64,000 nucleotides of DNA, from the NCBI GenBank assembly GCA_018105865.1, contig CM030837.1:4731475-4795474 (forward strand). The letters are read 5' to 3'. Below the pieces are notes generated by a model. The model was given only the letters and a program-made list of their open reading frames with translations, did no database searches and was not told the DNA's origin. The DNA is from Metaphire vulgaris. Taxonomy: Eukaryota > Annelida > Clitellata > Crassiclitellata > Megascolecidae. Position numbers and translations under genes: made by a program. Below, piece after piece: positions 33,506-45,802 of the stretch (position 1 is the first letter of the stretch; each line of letters starts with the position of its first letter).

Positions 33506-34208
33506 ATGACAGGATTAAGCAAAAGGGCAATAATGTCTAGACTGATAAGAAGAAGTTTGCAGAAAGCAATAAAAAGTAAAGCACAGCTGTCGTTTGTTTT
33601 CGAAAGTTATCCCTTTCTGGGAAATCACAGGACCAGGATTCACATACGGAGGTCAAAAGTTTTTTTCATAATGCGAGGATTGCCCGGATCTGGTAAATCA
33701 ACTACTGTTCGAGCGATAAAGTTACAATACAAGAATGCCCTCGTCGTTTCTGCAGACAATTACTTCAGTCTGGAAGACGGTTCGTATGAATTCAGTAAGG
33801 ATCGACTGTCAGAGGCTCACGAAAATTGTCGGAAAGTGGCAGAGCAAGCTGCAAAGAAGGGATTGCGGCACATAGTTGTCGACAACACGAACATTATGCG
33901 CTGGGAAATGGGAGAGTATTTTCGACTGGCTGGATTGTACAACTATGTGGTTCTACTTGTCGAGCCGAGAACACCCTGGGCGATGGATGCAGCAGCACTG
34001 GCGGCAAAAAATACGCACGGCGTTTCCGAAGAACACATAAGGCTTAAGATGAAAAAATTTGGTCCTGTTTTTCCCGTATATTGGGCTTGGTTTTTGAATG
34101 AATGTGCGTCAAAGCAACTCCTGTCTTTAGGTGAAAATGCTTTCAATATCTGCATCGCAAATGTTCCTGAATTCTCAAACTACATGAATGAACAGGCTTT
34201 TGCTAAAG
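33506..34208 (+). CDS. CNP: CNPase exon with P-loop kinase-like domain
   Basis: First of two exons of 2',3'-cyclic-nucleotide 3'-phosphodiesterase. ATG at 33506 (A at -3) is the first in frame. Residues of the CNP N-terminal domain occur in order: Walker A GLPGSGKST, VVSADNYF, VVDNTNIMRWEM (the DNTN block), VEPRTPW and YWAWFLN. This half resembles T4 polynucleotide kinase and binds nucleotide. Length before the domain (about 50 residues, basic) is close to vertebrate CNP. The exon ends AAAG/GTTTGT in phase 1 and joins 35685 in frame, making 651 residues in total against roughly 400-420 in mammals. Vertebrate CNP is abundant in myelin; its presence here concerns an animal in which myelin is not implied. 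Confidence 0.88.
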
Positions 34209-34807
34209 GTTTGTATCACTTATTTGTTAGCGCTGTACTTATACATCAATAATGAACACACACATATGTAATATTATATATATTAAACTTATTGCTTTCA
34301 CATTTTCTTTTCTTCCTTGCTGCCACCTACTCATAAACTAGGTAGTGGTTTTCCTCCAAACACATCTAATGTTGTTATAGTTATAAGAATCAGACAAATA
34401 ATGGCTTAGAAATCAAAGTGTTTCAATTAAAAACTTTCGTGTTCCTTGACTTGCTCCTCAATGTTTTTAAAATTAAGATGAAAAGTGACCAAAACTTTTC
34501 TCCTTTAGCCATGGTTTTAGCCCAGACTGGTAACACTCTTACTAACCACACGCAACCTTATTTTTAAAACTTTTTAATTGCAACTAAGCGTAATTAACGA
34601 GATATGAGAACACCTCGGGCGGTGTATGCCACAGAATTGGTGGCGTAAAATACCCACGGTGTTACATTTTGTATCTTTACCAAATTATGAAAATTAAGAC
34701 CCTGATTTTATTTGACTTGTCACCTTTTAAAATAGAGTAAATAAGCAACAGTAAAATCCTTTTCAAAAGTACTGTTTAACCAATGATTTGAGTAAATGCC
34801 TACTGGA

Positions 34808-35653
34808 CAGAGATGTAGTACTTGGTACTTGTACTTGTACTCGAGTTGTACTCGAGTACAAATTTTTAGTACTTGTACTTGTACTTGTACTCGGAGGCCA
34901 GGTACTTGTACTTGTACTCGGAGTTTTAGGAATGCAAGTACTTGTACTTGTACTCGGAGGCCAGGTACTTGTACTTGTACTTGAAGCATTGTGTACTTGC
35001 TACATCTCTGGCTACATGTACTTCAATGGTACCAGCAATGCTGTTCCTTTAGGTTAATGACAAGCACATCCTCACAGATGGCCAAGTAACTGGAACTCAA
35101 CGATATTTATGATGAAGCCACTGATACCATCGTATTTTGGAACAGTGAAGTTAATAGAAAAGAGTTCAACAGGCTGTATAATGCAGCCATTAATTAGAGA
35201 CCTTAGTGTGCCTGCTTCTGGCGCACCAATTAAACGCGTATTTAGCCAAGCTGGCTTGATCGCGAAACCGCATAGGGTTAATATGACCGATGCAAGATTA
35301 TCATCTCTATTTTTTAGTGCAACTGTGATGATATTTAGATGCTAATAGTGTCAGTTTTATTCGTGGCCGGACAAACTGTCCGAGGACAAAATGTCGCGGA
35401 CAAAATGTCATGTAGAAAATGTCATGGGGACAAAATGTCAGCGGAAAAAATGTCAATGTCAAAAATGTTGTACTAATACTTGGAGGCCAGGTACTTGTAC
35501 TTGTACTCGAAGGCCAGGTACTTGTACTTGTACTTGGAGGCCAGGTACTTGTACTCGGAATTTTTGGAATGCAAGTACTTGTACTTGTACTTGTACTCGG
35601 AGGCCAGGTACTTGTACTTGTACTTGAAGCATTGTGTACTTGCTACATCTCTG
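34808..35653. mobile_element. hAT element in the CNP intron
   Basis: CAGAGATGTAGTACTTG and, inverted, TACTTGCTACATCTCTG bound 846 bp, with a perfect 8-bp duplication CTACTGGA (34800-34807 and 35654-35661). Both arms are arrays of TACTTGTACT and CTCGGAGGCCAGG units. 34979-35008 repeats the right end, suggesting a composite. 35365-35465 holds six or so GACAAAATGTC words. The right end lies 31 bp before the 3' splice site. Confidence 0.92.
35109..35345 (+). pseudogene. hAT transposase C-terminal (dimerisation) remnant
   Basis: Residues LSVPASGAPIKRVFSQAG and then PHRVNMTDARLSSL match the hAT C-terminal dimerisation domain (LxVPASSAxxERxFS-AG). Nothing upstream of it survives as transposase, so this is a fragment of a once larger element. 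Confidence 0.8.
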
Positions 35654-35684
35654 CTACTGGATAAGTGTTTTTTTTAAACTTTAG

Positions 35685-36937
35685 GATGCTCTCTACCCAT
35701 TTCATTTCAAGATTATTACCAACGTGACAGTGGCAAAATCCCTCTAATGCACTGCACTGCTTTCTACTCTGGACACGGGAAACATCGTCATCCAAAAACT
35801 GACGAATACGCATCTGGTGAAGAAGTTAAAAGCTCAACAGGACTTGCATTTGATCTAAAACTTGTGGCCGTCATGATTACCCCAAGGACCGTTGGAATGA
35901 GGGTCGTGCTTAACAGAAAGCAACTCGCTCTTTGGGGAGGTGAGGATGTTTGGAGACCGATTGTTGTGCTTAATTCGGAAAGCAAGGCAAGTGAAAGCGG
36001 AGAGCCGTCCTCTCAGCAGAAAGAAGTTGTTGTAAAGTCAAAAACAGATAAACCTCGGAAGATGAAGAAAAGCGAGCATACTGTTAAAGCGGTTAAGAAT
36101 TCCGCAGGTGGTATTGACATCGATGATATTTCGTTCAGTCTCGGTGATTCAATCTACGAAGAGAGCAGCGATGAAATACTTGTTGCACAGAGTATCGACA
36201 GCTTGACTCTTAAGTCACCAGATTGCTCTTATTCAGATCCAAGTAACGACGCCCAGTTCAAATCTGTTGTAGAGACAAGTGCGGGTCTAGGTAAAGTTCA
36301 ACAGTTCTGCCAAGACAAAGCTGTTTCAGACAGCATACTTGATACGGAATGCCCTTGTGAAGTTATTTCTGAAGTTGATCTTTCAGTTGGCTCTCTTTCG
36401 CAACGTTCTAATGAAAATTCTGAAGCAACGTTTACTCATCATCTTGAACCATCTAAGCAAATGATATCTCGTGATGCCCCTTGTAAAGATACAGTCCTCC
36501 AATCAGAGTGCACAAGTGCATCTTTGAACGTACTGAATGTACGTGACTGCTCAGGAGTAGATGAAGTCTCCTCCCAATCTTTGCCAGCAGAGATTTCCAA
36601 CTCTCCTTGCTTCCAACATCCTTGTCCTTCAGGACATGTCAAGGAAGTGAATAAATTTTGCGAAATTGCAGAATTAGAAGAATCTGAACATTCATCTGAA
36701 ATTTCCCTGGAAAGAGGCAGTCGTGCACACATTACACTGGGTGTTGCAAAGGGATATGAGGCAGTCCACACCGGCTTAGATCAAATGGAACTACTTATTT
36801 GTGAAGAAAATGGTTCGTTGGTTGGTGAGCCTATTGTGACCAGCAACGTCACAATTCTGCACTACGGAGAAGGCAGATGTGCCGTCTATTTCGATTGGCC
36901 GATATACAAAAGTGCTTTGTTTACCGGAAAATATTAG
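35685..36937 (+). CDS. CNP: CNPase exon with phosphodiesterase domain and large insert
   Basis: Acceptor ACTTTAG at 35684; phase fits the first exon. The catalytic half is a two-histidine (2H) phosphodiesterase: HCTAF just after 35747 and AHITLG near 36725, with FDLKLVAVMITPRTVGMRV and the LW motif before and ALFTGKY after. In vertebrate CNP about 20 residues separate the LW motif from RGSRAHITLG; here about 260 do. The extra part is acidic, Ser/Thr/Glu-rich, has a lysine-rich patch at its start and reads as disordered. The protein stops right after FTGKY, so the vertebrate tail with its CaaX prenylation box is missing. AATAAA at 37350-37355 may be the polyadenylation signal. Confidence 0.88.
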
Positions 36938-39417
36938 CCTTTCTTTTCATAGTAAATATTAATCCCTCTATGTATGTCGCTTTAAGTTACTGCTGGTCAA
37001 TTTCAGCGCTAATACTGTATGATATTTCACTGTATCTTTGACTACTAGTGTCATTCTTACTCGTTGTGTTTTCCGATTAGTCTTTACCGCCCGTAACATC
37101 GGTTCAGTGATGAGAAATTTTTTCCATCCACTGATTTTTAAGTGTTTGCCAAGTCAGCCACTCGATTATTTGTTAGTTTTCATGATTGTAATTTTAGAGC
37201 TGATTTTGCTGTTAATTTAAGTGTTTGTTAAGTCAACTACTGTATTATTTGTTAGTTTACATGTAATTTTAGAGCTAATTTTTGCTGTTAATAACTGTGA
37301 AAAATGTATCGAAATGTATGTATACGATTTTCAAGCGCCTTTATTACAAAATAAACAAGAAAATGAATAAACTAAATGATGACATGACATTACAACAGTA
37401 GACAAGTCAAGTGTTTTTAGTCCATAATGAAGGTAATAATAAGGAGTTACAGTGTGTAGTGTGATGCCAAGTCTTATGTCATGGCAATATAAAAGTACAT
37501 AAATATTACTGGACCTCATATATGGAATAATATTCCAATATCGATGATGAAAAATTTAGCCTGTTTAACAATTTTCAACAATAAACTCAAACTAATGCTA
37601 ATTACACAATAGTTTTAATAATCATGCATTATCTATGTCTGCTTAAAAATTATGCATTTTCTATATTATTATTATTAGCCAGACGATTTCTATAGCGCAA
37701 TAAGCATGGCAAAAGTGGCCAAAGACAAGATCACTTTACAAAACTACGTATACCCGATATCGATATCTGCTGTATGTTGTAATAATTATGCATTACCCAT
37801 ATCTGCTGTTATTATACCTCGTATAATAATACAATTTTTTTGGTTACTTCCTTTCGGGATTGCCGATCCCTTTAGTAGCCTTATTGCTTCCTGTCATTCA
37901 AGTATTACTTTTTAAAGTCTATACTAGTTAAGAATAATGTTCTACATGTTTATCTTTTCTAACTTTAAATTGAATTTTAAACTGACTGTATTATATAAAA
38001 AAAATATGTATGACGTTCAAGGAATAAATGAAAAATGAAATGTAACAAGTGGTTAGATCCAAGCGAAGAATTTTAGTTGGTGGGGAGGGTGCAGGTCATA
38101 GCTTTGAATCCATACATTATCCTGGCTTTAAAACATCACACATCTATCAATTAATAAAATTCTATGGCACCACTATCATAATGTCCAGGACATTAGCCAA
38201 TGGCGCACCAAATCCAAATAGAAAAATAGAATTAGAGCCAGTTCAATCCGGAAGATCAGTCAGAACAGCGGGGTAGCAATCTAAGGGGGATAAGCCAAGT
38301 CGAACAGGTATGTTTTAAAACCAGATCTGAAAGATGATAAATTCTTAGTTTTATACGAAGTGATATTGGTAATCTGGTATTGAAATGTATTATCCATTGA
38401 AAGGCCAGTGATGCATGCTACCATCTGGTATATAGTGGGGTTCTATTATACTGAGCTGTTGGTTGTGCTATCTGTGCAAAGAACTAAATTTTAAGTTTCA
38501 GGGCTTTTGCTGAACAATTCTAAGTACATGTAATTCTACTTAAAAATTTAAAAAGACATTTTATAAAATGTTTTGTTTTGTTTTCATTTAAGATAAACAA
38601 ACGGCATTTGTATAGCAATATTAGCAGAAATCAGTACAGTGAAACCCCACACATCACATTAATGTTATCATATATGTTCTCCAGTCACTATTAATTTGTG
38701 TACAATATTTAACACATTTTAGTGTCCGCTCCACTGAAATGTACTATTTGAACAGTAAATCTTATACATTATCAGGCTCTGGCTTTTTACAAATGAAGGA
38801 TTTATTAGTTACTGTATAGGCTATTGACCAGCTCACAATTCAAATATTCTAGTCTGCAATAAAACGATACTGGTAAATAAGTGACTTGCAACAATAAATT
38901 GACTACTGGTAATATTTTGTACATAAGTTAGGCTTTTTAAAATTTCTGGTTTGTCTTCATCGAGTGAGGAATGAAACACTTGTCTGATTGCTGTCCAATG
39001 ACTGTCAAAGCAGGCTGTGATGTGCATATACTGCATCAGCATATCACAACCACTTTGATCGTAATAAAAACAACTGTGATGTGTTTCAGGAGATAGCAGC
39101 GTCAGTGACACGAGAAATTTCCGTTTCAATTCTCAAAACCTCTAACAAAACAATAAACACTCATTGCTCATTAACACCGAGATTATAAACAATGGCATTG
39201 TCAGTTACCTGCAGTAAGATACTTTAGTGATAAATATTAATGCATTAATACAGCACCAGCCTAATACCCAAAGTCTAAGGGTATCAACTGATGGTACTTC
39301 AAATCCTTCTCCAATAGACCAGGTCATTCCACATATCAGTCGGTGGGAAACAGCAAGGTAAAGCTATGGAAGAAATGCTAATTGGAAGAGATGTTTTTCT
39401 AGTCTAGATATGAGAGT
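36938..39417. other. AT-rich intergenic region
   Basis: No gene recognised. 37678-37700 has CCAGACGATTTCTATAGCGC, the retrotransposon tail word. 37850-38040 resembles a LINE 3' end. 38260-38400 (CTAAGGGGGATAAGCCAAG..., AGATCTGAAAGATGATAAATT) recurs at 55215-55330. A hairpin with CAAAGCAGGCTGTGAT is at 39004-39057. Confidence 0.4.
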
Positions 39418-39425
39418 ATTAGTAC

Positions 39426-39606
39426 CAGTGGCGGCTCTAGGATTTGGCAAGTGGGGGGGCCGTTGAGGTGGCAACTTCTAATCATGGGGGGCCAACCATT
39501 TGTTGTTTAATGTATGTAGCATTAAGTATAGGGTCCCAACTGGGGGGGCCAGGATCTCAATAGGGGGGCACGGGCCCCCCTGGCCCCCCCGGTGGAGCCG
39601 CCACTG
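39426..39606. mobile_element. hAT-like MITE (CAGTGGCGGCTC)
   Basis: Inverted CAGTGGCGGCTC ends; flanks ATTAGTAC and ATTGGTAC agree at 7 of 8. Interior closely matches 1327-1509 and 6854-7042. Confidence 0.9.
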
Positions 39607-39867
39607 ATTGGTACACGTTAATAAACGATCTGAAAACAGCACTGAACTTCATAGCATTAAATGTGTTGCCTTAGCATTACCTAGTGATATCACTAAAGTT
39701 GGTGCCATCCAGTGTAGAGTTAAGAAAATGGTTTCACTAGAAGCTGAACTGATGACCTTACAACTGCTCTTCAAAGAAAAAAACGTTATTATTAATAGAA
39801 TAGCAAATATACATTCTTGCAACTGTTTGATAGGAAGCTGCCAAGGAAATTCTTCATTAATCTGCCC

Positions 39868-39869
<2 letters not shown>

Positions 39870-39942
<73 letters not shown>
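39870..39942. repeat. (TA)n microsatellite
   Basis: About 36 TA units. Confidence 0.97.
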
Positions 39943-39945
<3 letters not shown>

Positions 39946-40378
39946 CCCTTGGTACTTTGTTCCCAAGGGACTAATCATAAAAATATTGTTCAAATACATA
40001 ATTGGATAGGAGTGTGTTTGCTCTCGTTTGGTTGGCAGTGATAAAAAGTTCCTCGGAATTTGATGTCATTGTATTGTTACAAAATACACATAGTAGCTGA
40101 AGGAAGCAGATAACTTACTACTGTACAGTAGATAACCACTCATATAATCCAAAATTGCTACTTAATTACTAATTCATTGATGATTGCAAGGCCTAACCCT
40201 AATCATTCAGCAAGTTGTACCATATAAAAAATTTCCCACCAGTTATCACTGTGACTACACAGTAGATTATCACTCATATAATCAAATATTGTCACCAGCA
40301 ATTATGCCTTATTTAATACATTTATTTAGAGACTTCCATATCAAAACTGAAAAGCATTTGCAGTAATTATGCCTTTAA

Positions 40379-40450
40379 CCCCTTAACTGGGTATTTAACT
40401 GTAACTCAAAGTAAAATGAATGGATATATCCGGGGTCCCCAGTTAAGGGG
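40379..40450. mobile_element. 72-bp palindromic MITE at TTAA, copy 2
   Basis: CCCCTTAACTGGG...CCCAGTTAAGGGG, exactly 72 bp like copy 1, flanked by TTAA at 40375-40378 and 40451-40454. Confidence 0.88.
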
Positions 40451-40454
40451 TTAA

Positions 40455-41757
40455 CCGAAACCAATTGAAAACAACCTGATTCATAATAATCGTATGCAAC
40501 ATGCTAAACAACAGTACTAGCAAACCAAAATCAGTTATTTTCTGCATCAAAATGGGATGATATCAAATCACAAGAGTGCATTTTTATTTCAGCAAACGTT
40601 TAATAAGCCACATAAAATTATGTTAGCAAGCTTTCACTCAATAACTATCAGTTCTAATATTCTTGACACTTGAACCAGTCAAAGCGGCTGTGATATGACA
40701 GAACAAAACATATCACCACCACCTCAACCAATCAAAGAGATTTTGATTCTAATCAGATACAAAATTTCTTAGGCTGTTCCGAGCCTGTCTCAGTAAAGCC
40801 ACTCAGTCCATAAGAGTAAACATCAATGAAGTTTATATTAAGCATCCATTTGTATCTTTAATTCATTTGGTCAAAATCTCTGGCAGATCTCAAGATCCAA
40901 GCAGGCTGTGATACGTGTCAAAATCCTTCAAACGCATCACAACCACTTGGATCGTGGTGCCCGCAGATCAGAATCATAGCTTGAACGACAGCGAAGGTCA
41001 CGCTCGTGAAAGCTACTAGTTGTTCACATTGACCGTCATATGGCAAATAGTAATGAACAAACTTGCCATTCTGTATATGATTGCTGCTGGTCATGGTTCA
41101 TCAAGGCTGGCTGTGGTAATGACATTTACATACAACATACCAGCATTGACTCCACATAACCGATCAGATCAGAATTTGTGAATGCTGAATTCCGGCTGTC
41201 TTTGGACTTCGCTCCCAAGCTGATAAATGGCAAAGTTCTATAATTACTGCCGCACGAACTCTATTTTAAAATGTGTCACAATTGAGTTCCTGAACATAAA
41301 TTCTAAGGTTATGTTCTCTTGGACATCAAAAGTCTTCAAGAAGGATGAAGTAGCAAGATGAATTCAACACCAGTCACATCTCACTACCCCGTCTTTCAAA
41401 AAGCCAGTTGAACAAAATCACATTGAAACCGGTAATCTTGGAAACATCCTAGTATTCTTTGCACCAGATTTTTTACAATATTATTCTTCCTTTTTGCCAA
41501 TTCACAGTACGATATTTTTGCAATCTTAAATTCAAATTACATCTGCAAGGTACACCAATAGTTAGCCAGAACAATCCTCTATCAAAATTGGCTTTTATTC
41601 AAGAATTTGTTTCAACTGATCAGCCTACAATTTTATAATTGGCATTTTAAAGCACAATTTTCCAGACATGTTAACAAGGAACAAGGACTCAACCCTCAAG
41701 GCCAGGACAAGACTAAAACTCAACCCTCAAGGCCAGGACAAAATAATGTCAAATAAG
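40455..41757. other. Non-coding region with recurring CTGTGAT hairpins
   Basis: 40896-40953 folds as CCAAGCAGGCTGTGAT against ATCACAACCACTTGG; 40677-40735 is a looser form (AAAGCGGCTGTGATATG), and CAAGGCTGGCTGTGGT occurs at 41101. Together with 39004 these are related units. No gene recognised. Confidence 0.45.
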
Positions 41758-41765
41758 ATCACAAC

Positions 41766-41952
41766 CAGTGGCAGCTCCACATGGGGGCCCAGGGTGCCGT
41801 AACCCCCTATCAAATGCCTACACCTCCCTGTTGCGACCTATACTTACTACTACACATGTATAAACAAATGGTTGGCCCCCATGCACATCATTCACACCAA
41901 GTTGCCACCTCAATGCCCCACCCCCAATTGCCAAATCCTGGAGCTGCCACTG
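41766..41952. mobile_element. hAT-like MITE (CAGTGGCAGCTCC)
   Basis: Perfect 8-bp duplication ATCACAAC at 41758-41765 and 41953-41960; inverted CAGTGGCAGCTCCA ends. Confidence 0.93.
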
Positions 41953-42417
41953 ATCACAACTAATTGGATTTTTGATCCATTAGTGAATTACAGTATAACA
42001 GAATCACAATAACAGTGCAATATAATTTTTATTTACACAGTGAGGCCAATAATCAGGATAGGTTACGGTATATAGAAATCACATCAGAATTGAATGTAAT
42101 TTTATAATATAAATAATCATTAATCAATCTATATAAATATATTTGGATGGTGAAAGGAGTGTTGGCAATAGGGACTAAGGCAAACTTAGATCAAAGATCC
42201 TAAATTCACCAAGTATATCTAATTTGTAGACAGTTAGTTTATCACACCTGGATTATATGATCATTAAATGAAATCGGTTTGTCTAAAATTCACAAAATTT
42301 TCTGGCTTATAAGACACTTAAAAATGCAATCATTCACACCAATTAAATGCAAAATCATTATACACTGTAATTAAAATACTTTTTAATTTCAGATTTGTAG
42401 TTAGCCAGTACTTCTTC

Positions 42418-42687
42418 CAGAGCCGTAACTAGGGTTTTCGGCGCCCGGAGCAAGATTTCCATTTTGCCCCCGAAATTTCGATGATGACCTTTTTTAGTCG
42501 TCAAAGTTTTCTTATTCCTTTCCTATAAATAAATAAACACTCCATTTTTGGGGTGATGACCTTTTTTTAGTCGTCACGGCTCTTTTATTTACACTCAGTA
42601 CATTTTTTTATTCACACTCTAAAAAGCGCGCCCCCCAGGTTGGCGCCCAGGGCGACTTGCCCCCGCCCCTCCCTAGTTACGGCTCTG
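42418..42687. mobile_element. hAT-like MITE (CAGAGCCGTAACTAGGG)
   Basis: Perfect 8-bp duplication ACTTCTTC at 42410-42417 and 42688-42695; two shared-motif variants (GATGACCTTTTTTAGTCGTC) at 42481 and 42561. Confidence 0.93.
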
Positions 42688-42695
42688 ACTTCTTC

Positions 42696-43355
42696 AGACA
42701 AAGGTACTTTCACGTCAAAAATCAAAATGCCTGGCCTTACTTCACAACAGATGGCAACATTTGGCCAGTTGATGAATAAGGCAATTTCACATATATATTT
42801 ATGGGTTTAACATATACACTACAGCATTAAAGTAGTATAAAAAATAAGTAAGCAAGCACCAAATAATTGAATATGAATTATTTCTCTCAGTCCTCAGTCG
42901 ATGAACTTACAAATTACCAGAAAACCAATCATGAAATTGAGGCATCATTCTCTAAATGACTGGCAAATGCAATGCATTACAGTATGTTGGATTCCCAAAG
43001 CAATTAACCCATATTGGGAGGCACTCCATCCACATGGACACCAGATAACAGCCAATGGCTGGCAGACAGAGTGGCTGAAAGCAGCAATATCAACTCAAGA
43101 TGACACCGTTGATAAATGTGTTTATGCCTGATTCCTTTCCCATCTGCTCTGCCTGTACTGTACAGTCTGCGTCCTTGACAACCAGACTCCTATGGCAACA
43201 CAGCCAGTCTGATTGCTATCAGCAACAGGGACTCTGGAGTCCACATATCAGAGCATCAGCAATTTCATCGTTCAACTAAGAGTGATGATGCAGGAAAGAT
43301 GCTGGAAATTGTAGGAAAGAGATTCATTCAGGCAGTCTGAGACAGATATGATTCA

Positions 43356-43360
<5 letters not shown>
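42696..43360. other. Non-coding stretch
   Basis: No gene recognised; mixed AT-rich sequence. Confidence 0.35.

Positions 43361-43418
<58 letters not shown>
43361..43418. repeat. (CA)n microsatellite
   Basis: About 29 CA units. Confidence 0.97.
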
Positions 43419-43419
<1 letters not shown>

Positions 43420-43482
43420 CGTATTATCATCTTCACCAAGATAAAGAATTTTTCAATGTGGACTTGCATAGTATTCACTTAA

Positions 43483-43553
43483 CCCTTTTAGGGGTTGCCC
43501 GAGTTAACTTATCCATTTTACATTATGTTACTAATAAATGGCTGTTAAAGGGG
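43483..43553. mobile_element. TTAA palindromic MITE, diverged copy 3
   Basis: 71 bp between TTAA (43479-43482) and TTAA (43554-43557), with CCCTTTTAGGGGTTGCCCGAG and a GTAACATAATGTAAAATGGAT word in the opposite orientation to copies 1 and 2. Confidence 0.65.
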
Positions 43554-43914
43554 TTAAGGTTAAAGCAGCAAAGTCTCTATTCCATTATTATCATGAAATT
43601 CTGCACAAATAGCACATAATGTGGTGAAGGTACTATAAGGCACTAATAGATTCATGTTTCAAGCAATTCTAAAAACTATTACTTCTATGCCATCCAGGAT
43701 TCAATTAAAAGCAAATCATATGGTGGTACAGTGCTTAGCAATATAGGTTGACAATCATGAGGTCAGAGGCACAATCCCTGGTCATGTCAGAAATGAGAAT
43801 TCTTTATATTGCTTTTGCCCCAGATACTCATTCAGCTTACATGGCTGGGAATGACTACATCATGTGCCTATTTGGGGGAAGAAAGATGATGATGGAAGCC
43901 ACCATCCTCATGAG

Positions 43915-44096
43915 CAGAGGCGGTTCCACAAGGGGGGCCTGTGCCCCCTATTGAATGCCTACCCCCAGTGGCCCCAGTCGAGGGTGATATTCTTCTTGTA
44001 TGGACTGATTTATGAAAAATAGTTGGAACCCATGCTTAGAAGTTAAAAGTTGCCACTGCAAGCCCCCCCGCTTGCCAAATCCTGAAGCCGCCACTG
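43915..44096. mobile_element. hAT-like MITE (CAGAGGCGGTTCC)
   Basis: Perfect 8-bp duplication CTCATGAG at 43907-43914 and 44097-44104; right end, inverted, AAGCCGCCACTG. Confidence 0.92.
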
Positions 44097-44357
44097 CTCA
44101 TGAGGCTGGATCAATAGAAGTCAAGGTCCTGACACACCGTGCCCTTAAAGTTCTATTAAAACAGGAAATGTGGAAGTGCTTTAATCTTAAATTTCTGCTC
44201 ATGAACCATTCAATGAAAAAACTTTCAAATCAATAAATGAATAATCACTCTTTTAAAAACTAAGATCCTGGTCATAAGTCATATCTGCAGCCGCTATCTA
44301 CGTCAGCTTAAGATTAACCGTGAATCATGGCAAGATGCATTTGCAGCACATCACAAG

Positions 44358-44514
44358 CAGCAGCATATCGGTATATATACCCCTCCCAAAAAATCAGCCT
44401 ACCTTAGTTTTTTATGCTTTTTTACAAGTGGGACATTGACATAAGTTTTGATTTTAAAATAGCAACTAGTTAAGTTTTATCCCCCCCCCCATCAAATTCC
44501 TGGCTACGCCTCTG
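44358..44514. mobile_element. hAT-like MITE with deleted left terminus
   Basis: Perfect 8-bp duplication ATCACAAG at 44350-44357 and 44515-44522. Right end GGCTACGCCTCTG is normal. The left end is CAGCAGCATATCGGTATATA, lacking the GGGGCGTAGCG part kept in sister copies at 48814 and 60617. Confidence 0.85.
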
Positions 44515-44522
44515 ATCACAAG

Positions 44523-45802
44523 TCTGAACAAGTAGCTCTGTAAGGTTCAACAACTGCTACAAAAGCTGGAGCAGTCACTAGATTTTGAGGAAAATTCAGA
44601 AGCCACATGGTAACACCATCTGCTGATTATATCAACAATGCTTCTCGCCATAGCATAACACAGGAACTTGTATTGCGATACTTTAGTGATGCACTTGGCA
44701 ACAGTCGGTCACTCCAAAGAAGAATCTTAATCCCCTATCATCCACAAACAGGTCGGTCCTATTTACTACCGTCAGTAAAATGAATACGCTCGCTCGTAAA
44801 ATGAATACGGTGCTACTAGCGTTGAATAATTGTACCCAATGACTCTCGTTGCCAAAATTAATATTAATAAAATCGCTTATGAGTGCGTGGTGACATCGAA
44901 AGGCGCACAATTTACTATAAAGAAATACATTGGCGCCATCAGCAGCGCTTCCCTGATGAAATTATCTAGGTCAGAGCCGGTGCCCGTTCTTCTGGCGGGC
45001 GGGCAGTCACGTGATCGCCATTGTGTCCCGAAGAAAACACATTCCCCTCATAAAAACACCGATATTTGTAAACATTCCGCGCTCATTCAACGCCTCGCAC
45101 AAACGAAGATGTCGGAAGGGAAGGGAACGAGCGACGGCAAAACGCACAACCGCTTCCGACGAATGAAAGCGCCGGGTCGTTGGATGAACTGCACGGACGC
45201 GTCTTTCCAGTGTCTGGACGGGAACTGGATGGGAACTCCGGACATCAACGACGGCGACTTCGAACGAAAGAGAACGCCGCACGCTTACTGCCATTTTCCT
45301 TTGTTGACAACGGAACGAAAATGGCGACGCGTCGTTTCGTCGAATGCGCGCATCGGTCTCTTATGTTGAACGTTTCTTTCGTCGGTCGGACGCCAGAAAA
45401 TTATGAAAGATGTCGCGCAACACACACATTGGCCGCCTCTTTCCCGGCCATATTGAACTATGAATAATTAAACAACCCAGTTCCAACGAAGCTTCTGATT
45501 GGTTGGCAGAACTAAGGGACGCGACTCGATGACGCGTGTTTGATTGGTTGAGTATTCATAATTCGATGAATAATTATGAGCATATTCTTTTTTTCTGGCC
45601 ACAGCTTATGGTACTGGGCTGCTGAGGCTGGTACGCTATTAGGCGGAATGATGACGGTAGTTGAAACTAGCGCCCGAAGTGTCAAGTTAGTTGGCGCAAA
45701 AGCTCCGCCGAAGATGATGTATATCGCAGAATGATAAGCAACCAGAAACACCTGTAAGCCTATACGCTATGAATGCAATGAGTCTGAAGAACAGCTGTAA
45801 TC
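44523..45802. other. CpG-rich region, possible promoter or first exon
   Basis: 44990-45450 is dense in CpG. It contains TCACGTGA (an E-box) at 45008 and AAAATGGCGACGCG near 45318 (YY1-like). An 86-codon frame starts at ATG 45110 (A at -3) and ends 45369; it is not low complexity but matches no family that I know. A promoter with a short first exon is possible on either strand. Confidence 0.3.

Noticed and set aside
45110..45369. 86-codon frame in the CpG-rich region
   Set aside because: Good start context but no recognised family; recorded only as a possible first exon.
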